Source: Ophiura sarsii (lineage: Eukaryota; Echinodermata; Ophiuroidea; Amphilepidida; Ophiuridae). From it: a stretch of 64,000 nucleotides of DNA. Under the pieces are notes generated by a model that saw only the letters and a list, made by a program, of their open reading frames with translations, had not been told where the DNA came from and made no database searches. The stretch is taken from positions 107,879,144 through 107,943,143 of the forward strand of contig CM069441.1 of assembly GCA_035610835.1 (NCBI GenBank), written 5' to 3'. The translations under genes and the position numbers were made by a program. Shown here one piece after another: positions 22,263 through 34,200 of this stretch (position 1 is its first letter; the number at the start of each line of letters is the position of its first letter).

Positions 22263-22540
22263 TGTAAAAAGCTACTGGTTAGCAGGGGGGTCATGTAATT
22301 TTCAGTTTCAGCTGTAGGGGGGGGGGGGTAGGTAATTTTAATATACGAGTCTCGAAGTTGTCCCCCCCCCCCCCCCCCCCCCCCGCCCTCCACCATAAAT
22401 AATGAACGGTCCCTTCGTTTGATCTGTCCAAAATATAAATTAGTTAAAAATTCACCACATCAAGAATGATATAATTAGCCTAAGGCTAAACTAGGCAAAT
22501 ATTAGTCGACTAATCTTTAACCAGTAGTAGACTCAAAATA
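21375..22540 (+). repeat. Repeat unit copy C (filled by MITE in opposite orientation)
   Basis: The body is 21375-21526, then the MITE 21527-22413, then the body resumes (TTTGATCTGTCCAAAATATA) to about 22540. It lacks the terminal GATA array. Confidence 0.85.
21527..22413 (-). mobile_element. Harbinger-like MITE (887 bp), copy C, inverted
   Basis: Same TIRs as the 14887 copy but with the interior reversed. Left flank is TTA (21524-21526), right flank TTC, a one-base decay of the duplication. It contains 20-bp-plus G and C runs at ~22237-22262 and ~22363-22384. Confidence 0.9.
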
Positions 22541-24667
22541 TTCACCTTGAGCGTCTCTCTGTATGTATTGTCTTGGACTAAAGTTGCAATAAATAGCTTG
22601 AAATAATAGGAAGGGACTTTTTTTCGTTCTTTTGTTATTCATTTTAAGATAAAAGTGACATTTAACTATTTCACAAATGAACGGTCAGCCTTTTCCTATT
22701 GTTGTTTATTCTAGCAGCTTGCTTGATGCTTGAACAGTGGAAACCAACAACTTTTGAGCAAACAATACACCATGCCCCCTGCCCCCCCTCCCCCCCCCCC
22801 CCCCCGCTCCCCTCCCCCATGTGTGTGCAAGTTATCCAAACAAAGCACCATGCCCCCCCCCCCCACGGCATTGAGGGCGGTGTTTGGAACACGAGCTGCC
22901 AATACCACATACCACAAACAAATTGAATCCCGGAAAAATGGAAAGAAAAGTGATTTTAATTATCCACTCTTCTCTGAAATGTACGGTAAATTAGGGCGAA
23001 AGATATGAATGGATCATTATTTTAACTTTAAATTATATCCTTATACTTTGGTAGCTACTTATGCATCAACTGTAATACCGTGAATGTTAATAACAAGTAC
23101 TAGTAGTATTTTAGTATTTAGTATAACTATAAGCCTAAAAAAAAGGGGCTAATATTTAATATTATAAATAATTAATAAGCTTATTTATTATTTTATTACA
23201 AATAATAAAAGGCTTTATTATTCATATATATTTTTAAATAATAATAATAATAATAATAATAAAATCATGAAATTATTAATATTATTATCAATGGACGTAA
23301 CTTATGGCTATATCTTGTATGCCTGGACAACACTACACATATCGACTATCGTTATGAGCATCAGCATGCTCATACCAGTTACCCCCACAGGACGTCTAGC
23401 AACGGACTTTGCCGACGTTATTCTTAAAGGTAGATGTTCCGATTGCTGGCCCAATTTTCAACTTGATGTTTTCTATTTTACATGAAAGGTCATCCTTAAA
23501 ATTGTCGCATTCCAAAGTTTGAGTTGCATAACTCTCAATGGTTCTATTTTTAGAAGCACAAGGTCAGAAAACATTTGCCCATTGAGTCCTACATTAATTG
23601 GTAATAGTGGTTAACCACCTTTGGCAGTAATTCACCACATTTCAGCCTATAATGGAACATTTCTGGCCCCTAAGATTTTACAGACATAATGAGAAAAATA
23701 TGGGGATTCTTCTGATATCAAAATATCTAGATGTGAAAAAAAATATAGCCCCAAAAACGTGATCGGAACATACATTGGGCGTCGAAGAGTGATTTAAGTG
23801 AACTAAAAACGAGGCTCTCAGTTCAGCCATGATGAGAGTGATAGTTTTCAATAGGGTGAACTTTGCACTATTTTTACTAATCTATTAAATCATAACATTT
23901 CTTCATACACATACTTCTGAACTGTTCAATATTTGACCTTAAATACTTAAACATATAAACTATTCAGAGATGTAGCTACATTGGTCGGTGCCGATCGGTA
24001 GTGACCGGCACTAGGTACTAAGGCTAAACAACCGGCACTCACAGCAATTTTCAGGCAAATTAACCCGCTAAGACTAAAAAATTAAGTAAATGTACATCAA
24101 ATACCACAAAGTTGCTTAGAATGCCAGAGCGTGGCAATAAATGTGTGAGATTTTAACGGGCACTAAAATGTGGCTAGCTACAACCCGTCCCAGACCCTAA
24201 AATTATTTATTCCCACTAGTTTGAATGAAATAAAATGTTTGCTGACACTATAAAATGTTTGCTGACACTATCAAGGAACATTTAGAAGAAGTTCACAGTT
24301 CATGTCATTGCTGTCAAAGGAGAAGATTGTAATGTTTATCAGAAAGATAATTGCTCTGAGCATGCTCAGTTGGATGCCATCCCTCTTTGCCGTAAATGGA
24401 CCAATTACGAATAACGTTTATATGTATCATGGCCAGAGCTGGAAAAATGTATATTTCCCTGGAAGCATACAACATTTTCCAGACTCCTTCACTTCTGGGT
24501 GATTTCAAGAACTTGTTGATACCCCTCGTATATATACATGTACTCGTTGTCTTGCTAACCACGAAAACCGTGGAACGGAACTTTCTAGTGTTAGAATTAA
24601 TTTATATATTCTTAATTATAATTATAAGAAACTCAACTAATTCCTTTTTTCCTTTTTTCCTCCTCAG
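22541..24667. other. Region upstream of fringe exon 1
   Basis: A C-rich duplicated block (22760-22870, 'caccatgcccccc' twice), a (TAA)n tract at 23241-23262, a dispersed repeat at 23440-23790, and a possible decayed TIR element at 23965-24190 ('gatgtagctacat' against 'tagctacaac'). The fringe promoter and 5' UTR exon may lie here but I could not pick them out. Confidence 0.4.
23440..23790 (+). repeat. Dispersed repeat, copy 1 (other copy at 37075-37410)
   Basis: Shared blocks with fringe intron 7 include GCATTCCAAAGTTTGAGTTG, AGAAGCACAAGGTCA, GGAACATTTCTGGCCCC, ACAGACATAATGAGAAAAAT and GATCGGAACATACA, at roughly 85-90% similarity by eye. Confidence 0.85.
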
Positions 24668-24691
24668 TTTCTGATTTTCAAAGATGCCTAC

Positions 24692-25276
24692 ATGTACAAA
24701 TGCACAGCTACCATCATGCATAAGAAGTTTAAACGATATTGCTTTAAATATGCAGGCACAGTGTTATTGCTTGGAATAGTGTCATGTATCCTGAGTGCAT
24801 TTTTCTGTCCAAACTTTGCTAAATTATCTGAGCTTGAAAAGCGGACTTATGCCAGAGTGGAGAAAAATACTGCCAATAAATGGAAACCTGTCAATGGCAG
24901 ATACAGCAACGGAAATATTGCGATTCAAAACAATAAGTCAGGACTAGATCAAACTATAGCACAAATACATGTACCTGTTAGCGCAAAAGCTGTCATCAAA
25001 GCCACAAAACAAAAACAAAGTCTAAATATTTTTACTAATGTTTCAATTAATGTTGAAGATGCGCGTACATTAAAACTTAACTTGACTAAAAAAATTGAAA
25101 CGGCTAAAACCAAACAAGCCTTGGCTCATGCTCCTACAGCAATAACGAATAAGGCAACTCTACAAAGGAAGGTAAATCTAGACGATGTATTCATTGGTGT
25201 GAAGACAGGCGGCGTGTACCACAAAGAGAGGCTGGATCTCTTGTTGGAGACGTGGGTTACGCAGGCTAAAAACCAG
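24692..25276 (+). CDS. fng: fringe coding exon 1: signal anchor, stem, start of GT domain
   Basis: The exon encodes residues 1-195 and ends ..WVTQAKNQ before the donor gtgagt (phase 0). A pyrimidine-rich acceptor (tttcctcctcag) ends at 24667, so at least one 5' exon, probably noncoding, lies upstream. The stem is rich in Lys, Thr and Asn, and weakly conserved as usual. The last 35 residues (DDVFIGVKTGGVYHKERL, then LDLLLETW) are the first conserved GT31 block. Confidence 0.93.
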
Positions 25277-28200
25277 GTGAGTTTCTCATTGCGTTCTTAT
25301 AGTCAATCAGAAGTTCATTGGATTAGTCCATTGCCCTGATTAGGATGGATGCTTAGGCCAAACTAATTAAATAGCTCGTCTCAAAGCTCCCGCGCGCATT
25401 AGTAAAATCGCCCACGTTATTGGGTTTTTTTGTGCTTTTTTCCTGGGTTTTTTAGGTTGTCCGTAGGAGAGAGACCTTTAGGTCGTCCGTAGGAGATAGA
25501 CCTTATGGCAGCATCCTTCGTGTGTGTAGTCTGTGTGTGTGTGGGGGGGGGGGGGGGTGTGTGTCAACAATTTGGTATACACTTTTTCAACAATTTGGTA
25601 TACACTTTTTGTTTTGTCCATTTCTTTTCCATACAATGTCCAATTGCAATCAAACTTCGGTCATAGATGCAACATGGGAACCTTCATATGTTAATGAGGT
25701 CAAAGGTCACATACCAAGGTCAAAGGTCATCCGAGGTCAAGATGTATATGTAAAAGTGGCTGCATATGTAAAATTGATTACATTTGTCCATTTCTTTTCC
25801 ATACAATGACCAATTGTAACCAAACTTTGGTCATAGATACAACATGGAAACCTTCATATGTTAATGAGGTCAAAGGTCACATACCAAGGTCAAAGGTCAT
25901 CTGAGGTCAAGATGTAAATGTAGAAATGGCTGCATATGTAAAATTGATTACATTTTTCCATTTCTTTTCCATACAATGTCCAATTGCAATCAAACTTCGG
26001 TCATAGATGCAACATGGGAACCTTCATATGTTAATGAGATCAAAGGTCACATACCAAGGTCAAAGGTCATCCGAGGTCAAGATGTATATGTAAAAGTGGC
26101 TGCATATGTAAAATTGATTACATTTGTCCATTTCTTTTCCATACAAACCTAACTTTGGTCATAGATACAGCATGGAAACCTTCATATGTTAATGAGGTCA
26201 AAGGTCACATACCAAGGTCAAAGGTCATCTGAGGTCAAGATGTAAATGTAGAAATGGCTGCATATGTAAAATTGATTACATTTTTCCATTTCTTTTCCAT
26301 ACAATGTCCAATTGCAATCAAACTTCGGTCATAGATGCAACATGGGAACCTTCATATGTTAATGAGATCAAAGGTCACATACCAAGGTCAAAGGTCATCC
26401 GAGGTCAAGATGTATATGTAAAAGTGGCTGCATATGTAAAATTGATTACATTTGTCCATTTCTTTTCCATACAAACCTAACTTTGGTCATAGATACAACA
26501 TGGAAACCTTCATATGTTAATGGGGTCAAAGGTCACATACCAAGGTCAAAGGTCATCTGAGGTCAAGATGTAAATGTAGAAATGGCTGCATATGTAAAAT
26601 TGATTACATTTTTCCATTTCTTTTCCATACAATGACCAATTGCAACCAAACTTCAGTCATAGATACAACATGGAAACCCGCATATGTTAATGAGGTCAAA
26701 GGTCGCATAGAAAGGTCAAAGGTCATCTGAGGTCAAGATGTAAAATTTAGTACACTCTTTTTTTGTCTCTTGTTCATTTTTCCATACAATGACCAATTGC
26801 AACCAAACTTGGGTCACGGATGCAACATGGAAACATTCATATGTTAATTAGGTCAAAGGTCACATACCAAGGTCAAAGGTCATATGAGGTCAAGATGTAA
26901 AATTAGCTGCATGTGTAAAATTAATTACATTTAAACAGGTGAAGTACAATTGCAACCAAACTCCAGGATGTTTATTTTATTTTTTATATCCTGGATCCGC
27001 TAGTGGTCTAACCTCTTTCTTTCTAGATGCCTGTGGTTTGAGATCCACCTTGTTTTTAATCTACCCATATAAACGGACGACCTATTTGGGACCTCTGTCC
27101 CTATTTTTTAATTTAATTTTTTAATTTTTTAATTTTTTAATTTTTTAATTTTTTAATTTTTTAATTAATAAATAAAATAAACACAAAGCTAGATTTTCCT
27201 TTGTAGATGTGACTTTTATTTGTCTGCTATTTCATATCTTCATTTGTCTGATGGTTTAAGATGATCTTGGTGTCGGAAAGCCTGGTCTCGAGTACACTAG
27301 TATTGCCACCATAGCGTATTTTACCCTTGTCATCCTGTAGTCTGGAGAAATTTAAAAAATGAAATAAAAAACCCAAGAAAAAAAATGCCTTCCGCATTAG
27401 GTTTTCAACTTTGGGAGAGCTTTGAGACAAACTATTTAATTAGTTTGGCCTTACATCAGATTACTAAAAGGAGTCATGGCATGTCAAGCTTTCGCTGAGC
27501 AAACTAATTAAGTGGAAGATCCAAACCATCATGGGGTATTACAAATCACAGGAAAAGTGTTACAAAATACATGGAAAGTGATGGTTGCATGCAATCACAA
27601 TGTAGCCAGAAAGCTTTGGAGACGATATTTTGACCTTAACATTTACCATGTATATTGAAGCTAAGCTAATTCATAGTGAATGGTCAATGGCGCAGATTTT
27701 TTTGGCATATTTTACAGAGTTTTCTTGTGAATCATTGTACTATACTTTACTGTATGGTGTAAGATGATTTAAGTATTTGATCTCCGCTCTATCACTATTC
27801 ACTTATTTTTGGGGAAATGGGGTGCATGTGGAGCACTTTATTTTTTTGTTATTGTAAATGTATTCAGTTGCTACCTGTTTGTGGTATTCTGATTTGATGA
27901 AATCAGTTGCAGTTATAAACATACATTTTTATAATTGTGTACCTGCTTGTATTTAATTGTGTGATTTTCTGATTTTGTGTTTATTTTCAGACTTATTTTT
28001 TCACGGATGAAGATGATGAAGAATATACAAATAAAACGGGCAAGTCAATTTTATATTTTTGATAGTGGAAAGATATTTATAGTGTCACTCATTGTTTCCC
28101 CCCCTTTTTGTATTCCTTTTTCATTTAATGTGATATATACAGATTTATCAGGATCGATCATAATATTGAATAATATATGATCATTTGAAAATTGACTATT

Positions 28201-31200
28201 AGTCATGTCCATTTGCTATCATGTCAATTAATTTTGATACTGTTCTGAGGTCACACAAGCAACCATTTGTTTAGTCACCTTGTAGATAGGTAAGGGCTGT
28301 AGGAAATGTTACTTAGATTAGAAAAGATTTTTTGGCTGACTGTTAGCAAATCTGCATTGTTTTATACCCGGGGCTCTTTAGACCTCCATTTTATTAAAAA
28401 CAGTTCTTAAGACTTTATTTTAGTCTCAAGACACGCATGGCAGCTAAAGAAGAAGAACCAACCATTCACCATCAAATGGTCTATCATCACCAGAGCGCAT
28501 GTAACGGATCCAAACGGTGCGACCTTTGCCTCACGGAGAAGCTGTACATCATCAATGGCGACATAAGTAGACTCCTTATCAAAAGATCTGAGCTTGTTTC
28601 CAAGTGCCGTCATGAAAACAAGTTCTATCTTTCGAATTGTTCCAGAGGCATAACCTAATTACAATCACGTTCGCAATAACTGACATCTACAACCACCTCC
28701 GCAATAATCAACGACTTCACCGGTAAACACAGAATAGCAACCAGTTGTCTGATGATTGCACAAGCGTGAAACTCAGAGTAGCAGCTACCGTTCCAAATGG
28801 TTTAACTTATATTTCGCTCTACATCACATTGAGCACTCTGCAAGAAGATTGCTTCTTTACCAGTAAATTGTATGTTATAATGTAAACTATCTTTTCAGTT
28901 CATACTCATAAACCAATGACAGGTTGTTATGTTACCCAATAATATCAAACACAGATTAAGTTATTCTTGTTTATAAAAAACCCTTTATAGCTTGTTTATG
29001 ATGAACTTTTTTATTTACTACAGATGGACACCTAATAAACACACATTGTGAAAATGACCATTCAAGGTATGAACAAGTGAATTATAAATCTACGCAAGAA
29101 TATTTTACAATTGTACCATGCTCATATTTTCTACCCTCTTTAATGGATTGTTGCCTTGTGAAAACTCTTCACAACTTTGTCATTGATGCCTTGCATCTGC
29201 TAGTGTGCTGTATTTCCCCTTCAATAAAGGCTTTGATGTTTATATACTGAAATAAACTTGTTTCACAAATATTAGAAATATGAGCATGTTATAATCACAT
29301 TAACTTCCAATCAATAGAAGCTATGAGCCCTTTTCAAACATAACCTGAGCAACAATGTTTATAAACAAAAATGTGTCCCTTCACACTCCTCAATTATTGC
29401 TAGTTATGTCTGACCTCAAAACACTCTTTTGTCACAGAGTGTCTGCTAGCTGTAGATATACAGATCTATATTTGTTCAGTTTCATGTCCATAAAAGTTGA
29501 AACAAGGTTTACTATAGTCATCATCATCATTATCCTTCGGCTGCAGAGCAGGCGACCACAAGTTTCTTCCATGCACGACGGTCTTGAGCAAGAGTGACTA
29601 TCTGTAGTTCTTGGATCATGCCTTCATTGTCCCCTAGTAAGCGTTGTATGTAAGTCAAATATGCTGTGCATGGACGACCAGGTCTCCTTCGGCCATGTGT
29701 TGGTGCATAGGTGGCATACTTTTTGGCAGGCTCTTCATCAGGGAGACGGAGAATGTGTCCAATAAATCTCAGCTTGCGGCTCACTGGTGGTTTACTAGTA
29801 CGGTACCACAAAATAGCTGTTCTCTAAAGGAAGGGTTTAAATTTACATATTATTGTCTAATTAATAGTTGAATGAACAATTGCGGAATAGTGTACTGCGT
29901 AAACAAGTCAAAGCAGTGTGTGCTGCATATGCGCACAATATGCGCAGGTCCTTACATCAGTTGCATATCTCTATACATAACAATAAAGTAAATACTTGTA
30001 AGATACTGTGCCTTAAATGCCTTGGACTGATAAGTCTTTGAAGATAGTATTTATTATTTTGATTTTAATCTAGAACTGCTTTGTGTTGCAAAATGGGAGC
30101 CATATATGATGCGTTTATGAATCGTGAAAAGAAGTAAGTATTTAAATACATTTATTTGTTTTATAATCTCTAGTTGTGAGATAGGCTTTTACAATGTGTA
30201 TTCATAATATAGGTTAAGACTTTGAACATATAGATGCCAATTCTCTATAGAGAAGTGGCAATCTCTATGTTTTGCTTAAATTATAATAATTTGGTCTTGA
30301 AGAATTCAGAGCTAATCCTGATGAAAGCTTGACATTTTTAAACTTGTCCGACGGCGAACCCATTAAACTCTTAACCTATATAGTCTCAAGTGTTTACATG
30401 TTTGCATCCTAAACAAAATTACGGATTCATGGAATACCATTGTTCCCAAACATTGGTTTGTTATTCGGCATTATGTAAATTGTATTAATCCTAACAGCCC
30501 CGTGTACTAAAAAATACTACTTCCAAGCCTATCTCCAAGCACATGTGCGGACTGTTTTCGATGACGTAATCAACCGAGCCTATTGCTGCATTCTATTTTC
30601 ATGCTCTGATAGCGCAAAGACTTCATTGCAAAAGGAAAACTGTAAGCATGGCTAGATGTTCCAATACAATAAGTTGCATTGATGGTAGCTTCATCTTATA
30701 CACAGTATAATATAATTAAAATACTGATCTATAACCTTCCTTCCCAGATGGTTTTGTCATCTTGATGATGACAACTACCTTAATCCAAAGCAGCTGCTTT
30801 TACGGCTTCAAGAATACAACCCTGAAGAGGAGGATATATATATAGGAGGATGTCGTTTGATCAAACAAATAGAGACATATGACAAGGAAAGACCAGGGGT
30901 ATGTTTATCAATTTAAAGCAATAATATTTGTTTTACTTATTTTTTTATCTCTCTTGTAATAAGTTCCTGGACTCAATGAATCTATCTTAACCGTATTTTC
31001 TGGAAAAAAACATGTCATAGAACTTTACTAAAAGTCATACAGGAGAAATCTGCTTCCAATTTTGGGAATTTCTCAACATATTTGTTGGTGTTGATTATCA
31101 ACATACAGTATTCCCCGCTATATTGTATTCACTTATATGTGACGCCATCAAGCGGAATGAGTTGTATGTTGGGAATATTGATTTTGAGTTATAGGTGAAA

Positions 31201-34200
31201 AAAGGTAACAAATTCTTATGTTTTACATTGTTTTCTCAGTTGGTAAATTGTTTGTAACTTATAGACTAGTTCAATTTAAGGGAAGTGTCAACCTTTTTAT
31301 GAAATATAGCAAGCACTGTAACTTTTAGATTAATAATGTAATACAGTATATGTACATAAAAGTATACATTTTTTAAATGAAATGAGTCAGAAAATCCATT
31401 TCTGGTATCAAATTTCACTATAAATAGTGATTTTCAATTTCTTGCTCAAAAACACTTTTTGGCGCCAACATTTTATGGTCAACCTAACTAAATCATTTTT
31501 TGTCAAAAATTCCAAAATTTCACCAAAATCATCCTAAGTCAAATATCTAGGAAGGCATTTTTTTTTTTGCTTAACATTTTTTAGTTTTGAAAAAAAATTG
31601 AAAAATTGAATTTTGAGATAAAAATCAGTTTTCAAAAATCAATATTTTCAAAACTTCAAATTTTTAAGCCAAAAAAAAAATGTGTTCCTAGATATTTGGC
31701 TTTGGATGATTTTGGTGAAATTTTGGAATTTTTGACACAAAACTGATTTAGTAAAGTTGACCGAAAAATGTTGGCGCCATAAAAGTGTTTTTGGGTACAA
31801 ATTTAAAAAACACTATTTTTAGTGAAATTTGATACTCTTACTCATTTCATTAAAAAATGTATACTTTTATGTACACTACATTATTTGCAATCCCTACCTC
31901 TATATGTACATCCCAGGTACCAATTACATGGTTATATGGCTATATTTATATTTGGGGGGGTATTGACAGTCTCTGGAGACATATAGTAGTGACCGTGATG
32001 CTGATAAAACGCACAAACTGGACCAGATAAAAAAAATTACTGTTCAAAGTATAGAATCATTTTCATGGGTGCGCATTGCATTCAGCAGGGGCTCCTTAGT
32101 TTATTGGAATTTATTTTTAATGATACAGGGTGAGTCAAAAAAACATATCGGTCCAAGGCTGTGGAATGATCTCCCACTCTCCATACGCACCGCATGCAGT
32201 GTCAAATCTTTTAAAAAGATGCTTAAAACTCATCTATTTCCGAAGGTGTAATTTGTTGGTCAATTTCGGATGCAAATGCACCCTTTTATAAAAAAATGTG
32301 TGTGCTTTTTAATCCATGCTTTTTAATGCTTAAATTGTATCTGTATATTATTACATTATATATTTAATTATTTTTTAACCTATCTTTAATGTACTTTGTA
32401 CTTTGATTGTGTTTTTTTATTATGCTTTTATATTATATAATTCCTGTACAGCGCATTGATCGTGTTTTTGGAAATGCGCTTAATAAATCACGTTTTCATT
32501 CATTCATTCATTTAGCCTAATTGAAAAAATAAAATTAAAAAAATTCTGACCACAAAATCAAGGCAAACAAAACTTTAAATGATTGCGCCATTTATTTGCT
32601 ACCATCTGGAGAAAAAAATCACGCTATTTGATGATACCGTTAAGTAAATATGACTATTTCTGTACAGGAGCTGTTTTTCACCAAAAACACGGTTTTTAAT
32701 TTCAAGCTTAACGAGCTTAATAATGTTTACTAGGATTATGATGTAAAGCATTACACATCTTGTTTATTAAAAGAATTAAGTAGACAATAGACTTGTTCAA
32801 AATTGTCTCCTAATAGATTAAAACAATAGACAGCTTTAAGGCCTATTTATGACACAATTACCACACTTTAATCATTTCATAACAAAGGAATTGATCCTTT
32901 CGCTGTCGGTATTTTAATTTTTTATTGGTCGTATCTTATGAAATATAATGGTCAAGATCTGGAAGCGTGTTCGGACGTTAAATTGGTCCCTTTTATTCAA
33001 AACAGCGTAAAATAAGTTTCCCTCAACCAATCTAAACCAGATAAAATTCATATTAAAGCTAATTGATTTGTCTTTATACCGTAGTAAATTGTTTTGAAAA
33101 CAAACGAACACTTTTTTCTACAAAAATCGCTGAAGTTGAGTAAACTTTTTTTTGACTCACCCTGTATATCATATAGACCATATGGGATCACACCACTAAA
33201 TAGGGCTCCATAGGGATATGTACAAAAACACTGATATAAGACTCTGTTTTAGACCACTAAATTGCGCACTTGGACCTTGTAGAGTGATTTATTCTTAAAG
33301 ATGATCACATTTTCTCACCAAAAAGTGAAGAAATTAGGTAGGTGAGCCTGCTCGATTTTCCAAAATAAGCCCATGGAGTTGACTACCTCTCTGACGGGCT
33401 TGAAAATATCGCCGTAATCGGCAATGTTTCCAGTAAAAAGCACAAATTTGAAAGATCTCTCAAAATTTATCTAGATGATATTCACAGTTTATAGTCAGGG
33501 TGCATGTAGGTGATGTCCCATTAATCATAATTAATCAAAAATCATAGGCATTTGCGGAATTGTATTACTGTCAAGTCTTTTTAAATTGAGGATTTTGTGA
33601 TGCACACTTTCCGATTCTAGCTTTAAACACCGACTTAAGGGTAGGGGATACCCCATTTAGTGTAGTGCACCCTTAAGGAAATTGATATTGTGCTGAATGT
33701 ACTTGAACTGTACTGGAATAGTTACCTTGAATCATTTGGAACATCTTATGACCATTTTAAAGACATTTCCATGTTGTTATAATTATTTATGAGTGGAAAT
33801 TGTCATGCATGGATACCTGCTATCTACTGAAGATAGCAAAATTAACATAGCAATATTCCATTTTGTGAGGATAGCTACCATCCTTTTTAAAATAAATACT
33901 TGTCAGGACAGCAGTCATCCTTTTGAAAGTGCATGTACTGTGGCCTTCTCCATCCATCATCCATGAATGGGCAATATCATGTTTGACTTACCCGTTTGTG
34001 ACGTCATACGGAATCAACGCTATCACATTTCACAGCTTATTCCGTTGGCGTGTACCATTACGGGGCACGTAACATGATATTGCCCATGCAGGGAATCAAA
34101 TTAAACTTATTTATAAGCTTACTTCATAGATTGTTTTCAAAGTAGGCTAAATTTTACTCAAAGATTCATTGTAAGTTACTTTTATGCTTCTCACCCCTAC

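Larger units (their letters stand above)
25356..27450. mobile_element. 2.1-kb Harbinger-like TIR element in fringe intron 1
   Basis: GGCCAAACTAATTAAATAG plus GTCTCAAAGCTC at the left is inverted at the right end (27416-27450). TTA flanks both sides (25353-25355 and 27451-27453). It carries the nuclear-receptor-like array (25640-26930) and an (AATTTTTT)n tract (27106-27170). No transposase is present. A smaller element with related subterminal GTCTCAAAGCT lies at 37840-38153. Confidence 0.82.

Noticed and set aside
21527..22413. CRISPR-like or phage-like regularity in the repeat arrays
   Set aside because: The locus is clearly animal, repeats are microsatellites or MITEs, and there are no unique equal-length spacers or cas-like genes.
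23965..24190. Possible hAT-like element with GATGTAGCTA ends
   Set aside because: The ends match only partly and no 8-bp duplication was found, so it is mentioned but not called.
28437..28660. Candidate extra fringe exon with CxxC-like cysteines and 'NCS'
   Set aside because: The residues match a Penelope-like tail, not the fringe NCS block; the true fringe segment is the 43-nt exon at 29024.
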